Assembly (NCBI GenBank): GCA_002436765.1
Contig: DJNI01000029.1
Location: forward strand, 1 to 15,480
Length of the DNA stretch: 15,480 nt
Reading direction: 5' to 3'
Source: Clostridiales bacterium UBA6468
Lineage (GTDB): Bacteria; Bacillota; Clostridia; Oscillospirales; Oscillospiraceae
A program made the translations under genes and the position numbers. Shown in pieces: positions 1-7,105 of this stretch. The notes under the pieces are model-generated. The model was not told the DNA's origin. It saw only the letters and a list, made by a program, of their open reading frames with translations, and did not search any database. Within the stretch, counting starts at the first letter, position 1, and every line of letters begins with the position of its first letter.

Positions 1-1
1 G

Positions 2-79
2 AAGCTGGCCTATGAAGTGTGGGTGCCAATCTTGATAATTTGTATCCTTTGCGCGATAGGTAAGAATCAAAATACATAG
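2..79 (+). CDS. C-terminal end of an unidentified membrane protein (partial)
   Basis: An open frame enters from the left edge and ends at TAG at 77-79. Its 25 codons include a hydrophobic stretch (VPILIICILCAIG) followed by a short polar tail (KNQNT), as expected for the last membrane helix of a small membrane protein. A hairpin terminator follows about 30 bases later in the same direction, which supports a real gene end here. Too little is present to name a family. It could also be a chance open frame. Confidence 0.4.
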   Translation, partial: KLAYEVWVPILIICILCAIGKNQNT

Positions 80-107
80 TCTTACATTTTTTGTATTTTA
101 TGAAATT

Positions 108-141
108 GAAACGGTCTGCTTTGGCAGGCCGTTTCAATTTT
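108..141 (+). terminator. Rho-independent terminator after the partial first gene
   Basis: A 12-bp stem (GAAACGGTCTGC at 108-119 with GCAGGCCGTTTC at 124-135, one G-U pair) closes a TTTG loop and is followed by AATTTT. It would end transcription of the gene entering from the left edge. Confidence 0.7.
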
Positions 142-145
142 AAGA

Positions 146-505
146 ATGCGAGCAATTTGTTATTTGTGCTTTTATATTGAGACAATAATTTTTTTCAGAA
201 AAGCTGCGACCAATGCCAATAGAATCGTATTTAATGCTATTACCTATGTCGGTTATTCATGGTCAACGATTACAACTCAGGTGACAACAAATAATGCCAT
301 TCTTTTGGCTGGAACCGATGCCGAAATGAACCCAGACTACCCTAACCATTGGATTATTGTTTACGGCTATAAAACTGTTTCGGGTGAGCGCTTCCTGCTG
401 ATTAACGATGGCTGGGGTGACGATGAAATTTACACCACCGCAGACTCCCAGTATTATCCGTGGGGCTGGGGGTGTACATCTATGAGAAGTAAATTTTGTC
501 CTTAA
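146..505 (+). pseudogene. Remnant of a papain-like/C39-like cysteine peptidase (C-terminal part only)
   Basis: The 119-residue frame resembles the C-terminal half of a papain-fold cysteine peptidase. It carries an NHWIIVYGY segment that fits the catalytic-His strand and an LLINDGWG segment that fits the catalytic Asn and the Trp-Gly turn. The nucleophilic Cys and the whole N-terminal half are missing. The first 17 or so residues (rich in Cys, Tyr, Phe and Ile) look like read-through of non-coding DNA, and there is no convincing ribosome binding site before the ATG at 146. A terminator lies immediately upstream and another immediately downstream. The region is clearly more AT-rich than the rest of the window. 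The most likely reading is a 5'-deleted, inactive gene, perhaps of foreign origin. The family call rests on the His and Asn motifs only. Confidence 0.5.
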
Positions 506-526
506 GTCGCTTTCAGAAAATGATTT

Positions 527-571
527 GCGCCCGTATCAACGGTTGCGTTGATACGGGCGCTTCTCTACTTT
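527..571 (+). terminator. Strong hairpin terminator after the peptidase remnant
   Basis: A perfect 14-bp stem (GCGCCCGTATCAAC at 527-540 with its complement at 547-560) closes a 6-base loop and is followed by the T-rich TTCTCTACTTT. The survival of this terminator suggests the peptidase remnant was once the end of an expressed gene. Confidence 0.75.
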
Positions 572-670
572 ACATATCTCTTGACGAAACTGAATACCTC
601 CAGCCCGGCAATGCTTCAGCACACCTGAATCCATCGGCTATAAGTTTGAATTAGTTCCTTTATCACTGTT

Positions 671-695
671 AAGCCGAAGCTTTCGGGGCTTTTTG
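671..695 (+). terminator. Weak hairpin with T-tract, possible terminator
   Basis: CCGAA and TTCGG flank a 3-base loop, with AAG/CTT extending the stem past a GG bulge, followed by TTTTT on the plus strand. It lies just beyond the 3' end of the minus-strand HD-domain gene, but the T-tract serves plus-strand transcription. Bases 572-726 otherwise show nothing recognisable. Confidence 0.3.
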
Positions 696-726
696 CATCG
701 TACTGAATGAAAATTGCGAGGGGAAA

Positions 727-1305
727 TCAGCCGCAGAGTCTGGCCTGCTCCGCCGCGACACCGGCTTCACAGCTGCGCATGGCGAGGATGGTTTTCTCCA
801 TCAGCTCCTCCAGCGTCCAGCCAAGACGGTCTGCGCCGGTCTGGATCACGTCCCGGGAGCATCCGGCGGCGAACTTCTTGTCCTTGTATTTCTTTTTCAG
901 ACTGCTGACCTCCATGTCCATGACGCTCTTGCTGGGGCGCATCCGGGCGGCCGCACCGATCAGGCCGGTCAGCTCGTCGGCGGCAAAGAGGATCTTCTCC
1001 ATCTTGTGGGTCGGCTCCACGTCACAGCACAGGCCGTAGCCGTGAGAGCAGATGGCGTGAACCATCTCCGGGCTGGCGCCAACTTCGGCCAGCAGCTCCG
1101 GCGCTTTGACGCAGTGCTGCTCGGGGTAGCGCTCAAAGTCCACATCGTGGAGAAGGCCGCAAAGACCCCAGAAGTCCGCGTCCTCGCCCTCCTGCTGGGC
1201 AAACCAGCGCATCACGCCCTCAACGGTCAGGGCGTGGAGAATGTGAAACGGCTCCTGATTGTATTTTTGCAGCAGGGCAAGCGCCTGCTCCCGTGTTACT
1301 TCCAT
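727..1305 (-). CDS. HD-domain protein (predicted metal-dependent phosphohydrolase)
   Basis: The protein has 192 residues, the size of the small single-domain HD hydrolases common in Firmicutes. The metal-binding pattern is visible: H24 in FHILHALTVEG, the H53-D54 doublet in LLHDVDF, H88 in CSHGYG and D110 in FAADELTGL. HD proteins of this type hydrolyse phosphate esters (nucleotides or phosphorylated metabolites); the substrate cannot be read from the sequence. It appears cytosolic, with no signal peptide or membrane segment. The ATG at 1305 is preceded by AGGAGG (1313-1318) with 7-base spacing. A near-consensus promoter lies just upstream, so the gene appears to be transcribed alone, separated from the upstream foldase gene by a terminator. 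Confidence 0.85.
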   Translation of the reverse strand: MEVTREQALALLQKYNQEPFHILHALTVEGVMRWFAQQEGEDADFWGLCGLLHDVDFERYPEQHCVKAPELLAEVGASPEMVHAICSHGYGLCCDVEPTHKMEKILFAADELTGLIGAAARMRPSKSVMDMEVSSLKKKYKDKKFAAGCSRDVIQTGADRLGWTLEELMEKTILAMRSCEAGVAAEQARLCG

Positions 1306-1335
1306 AAAATAGCCTCCTAAGTGAAGTTTGCAACC

Positions 1336-1364
1336 ATTCTACGACTGCCGGGAATATTTGTCAA
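1336..1364 (-). promoter_or_regulatory. Sigma-A promoter for the HD-domain gene
   Basis: On the minus strand a perfect -35 box TTGACA (1364-1359) is followed after exactly 17 bases by TAGAAT (1341-1336), one mismatch from TATAAT. The predicted start is near 1329, giving a leader of about 24 bases that contains the AGGAGG site. Confidence 0.8.
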
Positions 1365-1394
1365 TGAGAAAAAACGACCGGATTCTCTTGAATT

Positions 1395-1436
1395 TCCAAT
1401 AAGGAAGCCCCAGCTTCACTTTCATGAAGCCGGGGC
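1395..1436 (-). terminator. Terminator of the prsA-like foldase gene
   Basis: Read on the minus strand, GCCCCGGCTTCA (1436-1425) pairs with TGAAGCTGGGGC (1418-1407), 12 bp with one G-U pair, around a 6-base loop. TTCCTTATT follows. It lies 22 bases beyond the foldase stop codon. Confidence 0.7.
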
Positions 1437-1457
1437 GGTGGCTTTTACGGGGAGCGT

Positions 1458-3068
1458 TTAGCTGGCGCTGATGACCAGATCCTTGCGGATATATCTGGTG
1501 TCGCCGTCGGTCATGGGCATGGCCTCCACCGTGGCGTCGTACCATTCCTGGGTGTCGGCGCTGCGCAGCTCGTTCTCGATCAGGTAGTCACGGTAGGTGG
1601 TGTCGCTCTTGCCCACGAAGTACATGACATGGTAGCCGTATTCGGACTCGATGATGCCGGTGTTGCCGCTCTGACGGCTTTCGTCAAAGCACCAGTCGTT
1701 GAAGCTGGACACCATCTGGCCGGGGTAGACGTTCTCGTACAGGCCGCCGGTGGTGCCGTCGCCGTCGTCGGACTTCTCGTTGGCCAAGGCAGCGAAGGAA
1801 TCCTCGGTGGCGTCGCCGGACATCCACTCGTCCAGGATTTCCTCGGCCTTCTCCTTGGCGGCATTCTTCTCCTCGTCGGAGTAGGTGGTGGTGCCGGTGG
1901 TGGAATCGGTGGTGCCGCCCTCAAACTTGACCAGAATGTGGCGCACATTCACCAGAGGGAAGGTATTGTCGTTGGAGCCGGTGTAGAACACCGCATAGTA
2001 GCCCAGCGTGGTGGTGGTTTCCTTGCCGTCGTCATCTGTCGAGGTGGAGGTGCTGGCAATGACGGTCTTATCGCCCTGCTTGCGGTCGCTGCTCGTGACC
2101 CAGTCTCTGACGGTGGCGGAGACGGAGGAATACAGCTGATCGGTGTAAGCGGTGCTGGAGGCCTCGGTATCCCGGTTGACATCCAGAGCGGCAATGGCGG
2201 CGTCAAAGTCCTCCACGGTGGCGATATCCTCACCGACCAGGGAATCAGCGGCTTCCTTGGCAGCGTTCACAGCCTCATCGCTGTCTGCGTCGACCTCATC
2301 CGTCTGGTACTTGCTGACGGCGAGATAGTAGGTATTGTAGGTGAAGGAGGAATACTTGTTGTAGTTCTCGCTCTCAGCCGCGCGCAGATCGGCGTCAGTG
2401 TAGGTCAGAGAAGAGGAGTAGCTGTTGTAATAGGCGTTTGCCAGGGTGTTGAGGGTTACATACTGCTTATAGCTTTCCTCCGTGGCGCCGTTGCCGTATT
2501 GAGCCTTCAGAAAGTCCTTGGTGCTGGAATAGCCGTACAGGGTGGCATACATCTTCGCGTTGCTCATGGTGCTGTCGATTTCGGCAAGCTCGTCCTCGGA
2601 CAGGGTGAAGCCGGCGGCCTCGGCGGCGTCGGCAATGGCGTAGATGCTGCGGGCATTGTCCTTGGCGGTATTCAGGAAGTCGTCCGCCCAGGTCAGGTCG
2701 CTGTCACTGCTGACGGTCTGCTCGTTCAGAGGCTTGGAGGTGTCCAGACCCAGCATGGCGGCGTAGCTGCCGTAGCTGGAGTTGAAGTTATTGATGGCGC
2801 TCATATAGAAGTAGCTCAGCTCGGCGTTGCTGATCTCGTGATCGCCCACGGTCAGTGCCACGGTGTTCCGCTCCCGGACGCCGCTGTTGGAGATGCTCCT
2901 GGTGACGCCAATGGCGATGGCTGACACCAGCATGACGGCAAGAACGACGACAAAAACGGTGGTGTAAAGCGTTAGCTTCCTTGCTTCCTTCTGTTCGGCG
3001 ACCTGCTTTTCCGTCATTTTGGCGGTCTTCTGCTCATTGCGGAGCTTTTTCTTGCTGGATGCGCTCAT
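1458..3068 (-). CDS. prsA: Membrane-anchored PrsA-like foldase (parvulin peptidyl-prolyl isomerase)
   Basis: The protein of 536 residues (from the chosen start) has a short, very basic cytoplasmic tail, one membrane helix at about residues 33-56 (VFVVVLAVMLVSAIAIGV), a long helical N-terminal chaperone-like region and a parvulin-type PPIase domain at about 372-489. The domain starts at VRHILVKF and contains the TGGLYENVYPGQM and YGYHVMYFVG elements typical of this family. PrsA/SurA proteins help secreted proteins fold outside the membrane. Unlike Bacillus PrsA there is no lipobox Cys, so it should be held by the N-terminal helix and not by lipid. The start was placed at the ATG at 3068 because GAGAGGA (3084-3078) lies 9 bases upstream. 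An in-frame ATG at 3086, six codons earlier, has only a poorly spaced AAAGGA. It has its own promoter and terminator. Confidence 0.85.
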   Translation of the reverse strand: MSASSKKKLRNEQKTAKMTEKQVAEQKEARKLTLYTTVFVVVLAVMLVSAIAIGVTRSISNSGVRERNTVALTVGDHEISNAELSYFYMSAINNFNSSYGSYAAMLGLDTSKPLNEQTVSSDSDLTWADDFLNTAKDNARSIYAIADAAEAAGFTLSEDELAEIDSTMSNAKMYATLYGYSSTKDFLKAQYGNGATEESYKQYVTLNTLANAYYNSYSSSLTYTDADLRAAESENYNKYSSFTYNTYYLAVSKYQTDEVDADSDEAVNAAKEAADSLVGEDIATVEDFDAAIAALDVNRDTEASSTAYTDQLYSSVSATVRDWVTSSDRKQGDKTVIASTSTSTDDDGKETTTTLGYYAVFYTGSNDNTFPLVNVRHILVKFEGGTTDSTTGTTTYSDEEKNAAKEKAEEILDEWMSGDATEDSFAALANEKSDDGDGTTGGLYENVYPGQMVSSFNDWCFDESRQSGNTGIIESEYGYHVMYFVGKSDTTYRDYLIENELRSADTQEWYDATVEAMPMTDGDTRYIRKDLVISAS

Positions 3069-3133
3069 GTAATCAAATCCTCTCATTAGTCCTTTTGGTC
3101 ATAACGCAGTCGATTTTACGCATAGACCAGGGT

Positions 3134-3162
3134 ATTATAATCTATTTTCCCGCCGGTTTCAA
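3134..3162 (-). promoter_or_regulatory. Sigma-A promoter for the prsA-like gene
   Basis: On the minus strand TTGAAA (3162-3157), a 17-base spacer and a perfect TATAAT (3139-3134) are present. The predicted start is near 3127, giving a leader of about 60 bases. Bases 3163-3318, between this promoter and the upstream RNA terminator, show no open frame or structure that I can support. Confidence 0.8.
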
Positions 3163-3318
3163 GGGGCAATCTGCCGAAGGGGGCGGAATTAGAAAAAAAT
3201 TTACAGAAAATTTGTGCCTGCTGCCCCACAAAGACATTCATGTGACCTGCCTGACGATTATATGGGGAAGTTCTGACCAGATTGACGAGAGTTGACAGCG
3301 AGAGATTTTCCCCAAAGC

Positions 3319-3348
3319 AAAAAACGCGGGGAGCCGAAGCTCCCCGCG
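3319..3348 (-). terminator. Strong terminator ending the structured RNA
   Basis: On the minus strand a perfect 10-bp GC-rich stem (CGCGGGGAGC / GCTCCCCGCG) closes a TTCG tetraloop and is followed by TTTTTT (3324-3319). It begins directly after the closing helix of the candidate 6S RNA and is one of the best intrinsic terminators in the window. Confidence 0.9.
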
Positions 3349-3545
3349 CACCCCGCTTTAGCCGTATCGCATCCAATTATGACCTGCACGAAAAGGCAGG
3401 TGGGATGCCGCTCCCGACCATTACTGCTCCCAGCGTCCACCATCCGTCGATGCGGGGGCGGGAGGTCTGCAAACAGGCCGGGAAGTCTAACGTCCCAATA
3501 AGAAAATGTGGGTCCAAAAGGACACGCTACGCACCAAGCAGGAGG
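3349..3545 (-). ncRNA. ssrS: Structured non-coding RNA, candidate 6S RNA
   Basis: This is a gene-sized stretch with no good open frame between the DUF1292 stop and a strong terminator on the same strand. Read on the minus strand, the ends can pair: CCTCCTGCTT (3545-3536) with AAGCGGGGTG (3358-3349), one mismatch and two G-U pairs, then CGTA with TACG after a small internal loop. Inside are a GTCC-TTTT-GGAC hairpin near the 5' end, a CTCCCG/CGGGAG pairing in the middle, and near the 3' end a GCATCC/GGATGC stem enclosing ACCTGC/GCAGGT. A long rod with paired termini and a total of about 197 nt fits 6S RNA, which mimics an open promoter and binds sigma-A RNA polymerase. No promoter is obvious at the 5' end, so it may be processed from the DUF1292 transcript. 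The identity is from shape, size and general sequence feel only. The alternatives are a cis-acting leader or an unnamed sRNA. Confidence 0.55.
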
Positions 3546-3555
3546 AATACCGCGC

Positions 3556-3834
3556 TTATTCCGCGTCCTCCGCGTAAAGGGAATCCATGATCAGGTCGTA
3601 CACGGCCTGTAATTCCGCCTCGTCCTCGATAACGCAGAGAATCGGCTCGCCGTCTTCCTCGATGGATCTGAAAATGCTGACCTCCGGATCCGGAGAATCG
3701 GAACCGTCGTCGGCGGGAATGACTGCCATATAGGTGTTGCCGTTGTACTCCAGCGTACTGAGTACCTCAAGCTCGTATTCTTTGCCTTCCTCATCCACGA
3801 TGGTGATGAAATCAGAGCCGTATTGATCTGCCAA
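3556..3834 (-). CDS. DUF1292 family protein
   Basis: This small, very acidic protein (92 residues from the TTG start) has the DUF1292 pattern: an N-terminal ITIVDEEGKEYELEVL strand pair, a NGNTYMAVIPAD segment and an acidic C-terminal half with EDGEPILCVIEDEAEL. DUF1292 (YrzB) proteins are widespread in Firmicutes, often beside ruvX and IreB-like genes, but have no firmly known function. Here it stands apart from those partners. An ATG six codons earlier (3852) has no ribosome site and would lie at or within a few bases of the predicted transcription start. The TTG at 3834 has a G-run (3848-3843) 8 bases upstream and is preferred. The candidate 6S RNA follows 10 bases after the stop and may share the transcript. 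Confidence 0.8.
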   Translation of the reverse strand: MADQYGSDFITIVDEEGKEYELEVLSTLEYNGNTYMAVIPADDGSDSPDPEVSIFRSIEEDGEPILCVIEDEAELQAVYDLIMDSLYAEDAE

Positions 3835-3863
3835 GGAAATCGCCCCCCGCATTTGATGCCTAT

Positions 3864-3892
3864 ATTCTACCGCAGGGCGCGCACAAAATCAA
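3864..3892 (-). promoter_or_regulatory. Sigma-A promoter for the DUF1292 gene (and perhaps the downstream RNA)
   Basis: On the minus strand TTGATT (3892-3887), exactly 17 bases, then TAGAAT (3869-3864). The predicted start near 3857 is only about 5 bases before the upstream ATG, which argues for translation from the internal TTG at 3834. Confidence 0.7.
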
Positions 3893-3924
3893 TAGGTTAT
3901 TTTGTACAGAAACAGGGCTGCATT

Positions 3925-4146
3925 TTAGGACAGAAAATCTTCCAGAAACCGATCCAGCTCGTCCTCCGACCGGACGGGGATGCCTTTTTCCAGGGCCTCC
4001 CGGTCGGCGTCGGGGAGGGAGGACACCTGACAGGGGAAAATCTGTTTCGGTTCGGAAGCGCCCTTGTCAAACAGCGCCAGATATCCCCGGAAGCACCCCA
4101 GCGTGAGATACAGTAGCAAAATAAGGCTCGCCGTTTTTTTCAGCAT
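3925..4146 (-). CDS. Short exported protein with a BofC C-terminal-like segment
   Basis: The protein has 73 residues: a basic start (MLKK), a hydrophobic signal or anchor helix at about 5-26, and a polar C-terminal half ending in EALEKGIPVRSEDELDRFLEDF. That tail resembles the C-terminal domain of BofC, the forespore protein that restrains sigma-K activation in Bacillus. Here that domain stands almost alone. A Cys at position 18 (TLGC) is a poor lipobox because -3 is Thr. The ATG at 4146 was chosen because GGAGG lies 7-8 bases upstream; two earlier in-frame ATGs (4185 and 4152) overlap or precede that site. No convincing promoter was found. The BofC link is based on a short motif and is tentative. 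Confidence 0.6.
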   Translation of the reverse strand: MLKKTASLILLLYLTLGCFRGYLALFDKGASEPKQIFPCQVSSLPDADREALEKGIPVRSEDELDRFLEDFLS

Positions 4147-4216
4147 ATACATTCCTCCTTTTGTCAAATATAGTATTTCCCACAATTAAAACTTTATTTA
4201 TAAATTGGGGCTTTCG

Positions 4217-4280
4217 TTTTTACGTCCGGTATGGTATAATGATATGAGTAGTGTTATGCGAATATGACATCGGTTATAAT
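4217..4280 (+). promoter_or_regulatory. Promoter region of the PBP operon with two TATAAT boxes
   Basis: An extended -10 box, TGGTATAAT (4232-4240), lies 85 bases before the PBP start, with no good -35 at the right distance. A second TATAAT lies at 4275-4280 with a poor TGTTAT 17 bases upstream. Either or both could drive the plus-strand operon. Bases 4147-4324 form the divergent intergenic region. Confidence 0.55.
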
Positions 4281-4324
4281 GGATTTACCGGGCAGGCACG
4301 TCCTGCTTCTATTGGAGGTACCCT

Positions 4325-7078
4325 ATGGCAAATGAAAAAAGACCCGGGAGACGCAAGAAGCTCCGGCAGGAGTGGAATCCCCACTGGTCGCTGAAGCTAT
4401 TATATATGATCTTCTCCGTGGCCGGTTCCGTGCTGAAAATTGCCATCGGCGCGGCGGCAACGGTGCTTCTGATCCTGCTGATCTGCGGTACGGTCTTTGT
4501 CGGCACGCTGGGAGATTATTTGCAGGACGATATTCTGACGGAGGCTGCGGACTGGTCTCTGGACGATTACGACCTGGAACAGACCTCCTTTATCTATTAC
4601 GTGGACAGCCACGGCGATATCCAGCTGTTACAGCAGATCTACACCACCACCGACCGCCAGTGGGCGTCCATTGACGAAATTCCCGAGGATCTGATCCATG
4701 CCGCCGTGGCCATCGAGGACAAGCGGTTCTATGAGCATCAGGGCGTGGACTGGATCACCACCATGAAAGCCTGCCTGAATATGTTCTTTGGCGGCGACGA
4801 GCAGTTCGGCGGCTCCACCATCACCCAGCAGTTCATCAAAAACCACACCGGTGAAAAAAGCGTCACCGTCCAACGAAAGGTCATGGAGATTTTCCGGGCA
4901 CAGATCTTCGAGCGGGAATACGACAAGAATCTGATCATGGAGTATTACCTCAACGAGATCTATCTGGGGCGGGGGTGCTACGGCGTGAAGAGTGCCGCAG
5001 CGGAATACTTCGGCAAGGAGCTGCGGAACCTGACCACCGCAGAGTGCGCCAGCCTGATCAGCATCACCAACAACCCGTCCCTGTTCAACCCCTATTCCGA
5101 GAGCGTGTATATGTACAAGGGCGAGGAGCGGGACGGCGCCGGTCGGAACCGCTACCGTCAGCTGAACGTTCTGAGCGAAATGCTGGATCAGGGCTACCTG
5201 ACCCAGGAGGAATATGATGAAGCGGTAGCCCAGGAGATGGTGTTCAAAGAGGGCATCGCCGACGCAGACCGCTGGACGGTGTGCGACAACTGCGGCTACG
5301 AGAACACCCGCAGCCACTTCACCGGCGAGGGAGATACCTGCTACTGCCCCCAGTGCGGTGAACCTGTTGCCGTCAGTACCGACGCTTCCCAGCACATCTA
5401 TTCCTGGTTCGTGGACGCCGTCATTGTGGACTTTGCCAGCTATCTTGCGGAGCAGGACGGCAAGGTGTGGGATGACTTAAGCACCAACGACCAGAGCATC
5501 TACCTCAACCGCATCCAGAAGGGCGGCTACCATATTTATACCACCCTGGATATGGACGTGCAGAGGCAGGTGGACGCGGTTTATACCGACCTGAGCAACA
5601 TTCCCACCACCCGCAGCGAGCAGCAGCTCCAGTCCGCCATCGTGGTCATCGACAACGAGACGGGGGACGTGGTTGCCCTGTCCGGCGGCGTGGGGGAGAA
5701 GACTGCCTTCCTGGCCTACAACAAGGCCACCCAGGCAAAGCTCCAGACCGGTTCCTCCCAGAAGCCCATTTCCGTATATGCCCCAGCCTTTGAGTCCGGC
5801 AAGGTCACCCCGGCGTCTGTGATGAAGGATCTGCCCATGACCTATATCGACGGCAATAACTGGCCGAAGAACGACAACCGGCAGTACCAGTATGCGAGGA
5901 CTGTCTATCAGGGCATCGTTTCCTCCATCAACACCGTTTCCGCCCGGACGCTGGACACCATCGGCGCGGATTACGGCTACAGCTTTGCCAAATATAACTT
6001 TGGACAAGCCTCTCTGACGGACAATTACCCTCTGCCCAACGGGCAGAGCCTGTCCGACGTGGGTCTGGCGCCTCTGGCGCTGGGTGCGCTGACGGTGGGT
6101 TCCACCGTGCGGGAGATGTCCGCCGCCTACGCGACCTTTGCCAACGACGGCGTTTACCGGGAGCCGAGACTGTTCACCAAGGTCTACGACAGCGACGGCA
6201 GGGTGGTGGTGGACAATGAGCAGGAGTCCCGGAAGATCCTCAGTCAGAAGACCGTGGATTATATGAACTACTGTCTGTTCAACGCGGCGAACAACGGCAC
6301 CGGCGGCGCGGCCATCTTTGCGGGACAGAACATTGCGGGCAAGACCGGCACAACGTCCTCCAACCGCGACCGGTGGTTCTGCGGCTATACCACCCATTAC
6401 ACGGCGGCCGTATGGTGCGGCTACGATATCCCCGAACAGATTTACCTCACCGGCAGCAGCGCCAACCCGGCGGCACGGCTGTGGAAGGCGGTCATGCAGC
6501 CCATCCACGACGGCCTGCCGAGAGAAGGCCTCTATAACGGCAGTGCCTTCCACAGTGTGGGCGTGTGCCTGGATTCCGGCAAGAAGGCCACCGCGGCCTG
6601 CAGCGCCGACGTGCGGGGGCTGGAACGGGTGGTCTACGTGAACGTCTACGACGGCGACGAGCCGGAGGGAACCTGCGACAAGCATGTGACGGTGGACTAC
6701 TGCGTCACCGGCGGCGGCGTGGCGACGGACTACTGCTATATGTTCAGCGACGCCCAGATCGAGTCTAGGTCTCTCGTGAAGCTCACCCAGGCCGAGGTGG
6801 ACGAGATCAAGGCGGCGGACGGCTTCGGGCTGAACGACATTTACACCGCCAATTACTATGTATATCTCATCGATTCCGACGGCAATCCCGCGTCCTGGCA
6901 CGGGTTCTACAACAACCTGAACGACGGCGTGGACGCCCCCTATATCGTGTGCCCGCTGCACACCCAAAGCGCCTGGGAGGAGTATAACCCAGGCGGTACG
7001 GAGGAGGACACTGCCGGCGGCTGGGACAACGATTCGGACAACGGCTGGAGCGGCGGCTGGGACGGCTTCGTCGGCTGA
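4325..7078 (+). CDS. Class A penicillin-binding protein (PBP1A-like) with zinc-ribbon-like insertion
   Basis: This bifunctional murein synthase has 917 residues. A basic cytoplasmic tail and one membrane helix (about 37-60) precede a glycosyltransferase GT51 domain (about 90-300), with E131 in VAIEDKRFYEHQG as the expected catalytic Glu and GGSTITQQ and RKVMEI as further family motifs. The transpeptidase domain (about 430-725) has S477-S-Q-K480 (acylated Ser and Lys), S534-I-N536 and K673-T-G675. Between the two domains is a C320-x2-C323 ... C341-x2-C344 insertion that looks like a zinc ribbon. The C-terminal tail beyond 735 contains more Cys residues and ends in a Gly/Trp/Asp-rich stretch. 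GGAGG at 4314-4318 is spaced 6 bases from the ATG. It is first in a likely operon with the methyltransferase and ECF genes. Confidence 0.92.
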   Translation: MANEKRPGRRKKLRQEWNPHWSLKLLYMIFSVAGSVLKIAIGAAATVLLILLICGTVFVGTLGDYLQDDILTEAADWSLDDYDLEQTSFIYYVDSHGDIQLLQQIYTTTDRQWASIDEIPEDLIHAAVAIEDKRFYEHQGVDWITTMKACLNMFFGGDEQFGGSTITQQFIKNHTGEKSVTVQRKVMEIFRAQIFEREYDKNLIMEYYLNEIYLGRGCYGVKSAAAEYFGKELRNLTTAECASLISITNNPSLFNPYSESVYMYKGEERDGAGRNRYRQLNVLSEMLDQGYLTQEEYDEAVAQEMVFKEGIADADRWTVCDNCGYENTRSHFTGEGDTCYCPQCGEPVAVSTDASQHIYSWFVDAVIVDFASYLAEQDGKVWDDLSTNDQSIYLNRIQKGGYHIYTTLDMDVQRQVDAVYTDLSNIPTTRSEQQLQSAIVVIDNETGDVVALSGGVGEKTAFLAYNKATQAKLQTGSSQKPISVYAPAFESGKVTPASVMKDLPMTYIDGNNWPKNDNRQYQYARTVYQGIVSSINTVSARTLDTIGADYGYSFAKYNFGQASLTDNYPLPNGQSLSDVGLAPLALGALTVGSTVREMSAAYATFANDGVYREPRLFTKVYDSDGRVVVDNEQESRKILSQKTVDYMNYCLFNAANNGTGGAAIFAGQNIAGKTGTTSSNRDRWFCGYTTHYTAAVWCGYDIPEQIYLTGSSANPAARLWKAVMQPIHDGLPREGLYNGSAFHSVGVCLDSGKKATAACSADVRGLERVVYVNVYDGDEPEGTCDKHVTVDYCVTGGGVATDYCYMFSDAQIESRSLVKLTQAEVDEIKAADGFGLNDIYTANYYVYLIDSDGNPASWHGFYNNLNDGVDAPYIVCPLHTQSAWEEYNPGGTEEDTAGGWDNDSDNGWSGGWDGFVG

Positions 7079-7105
7079 GATGAGGAGAAAGAGGGAGGAG
7101 ACCCA

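Noticed and set aside
1..700. Insertion sequence or phage remnant as the cause of the AT-rich left end
   Set aside because: I saw no transposase or integrase fragment, no terminal inverted repeats beyond the terminator stems and no target duplication.
1629..2924. Long plus-strand open frame (431 codons) opposite the prsA-like gene
   Set aside because: It is the antisense shadow of a well-supported foldase gene in GC-rich DNA. Its translation is a Gly/Val/Ala-rich low-complexity string with no ribosome site or domain.
3249..3300. TATAAT-like box (minus strand, near 3258-3263) and a TTGACA (plus strand, 3292-3297)
   Set aside because: Neither has a partner box at 16-18 bases, and the prsA-like gene already has a much better promoter at 3134-3162.
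3319..3545. tmRNA, RNase P RNA or SRP RNA as the identity of the structured RNA
   Set aside because: There is no tRNA-like end or CCA, no resume frame, none of the conserved RNase P blocks that I know, and no SRP tetraloop domain; the size and terminal pairing fit 6S better.
3116..3590. Several small open frames on both strands in the 3116-3590 interval
   Set aside because: They run through a promoter, a perfect terminator hairpin and the candidate structured RNA, and none has a ribosome site at a sensible distance.
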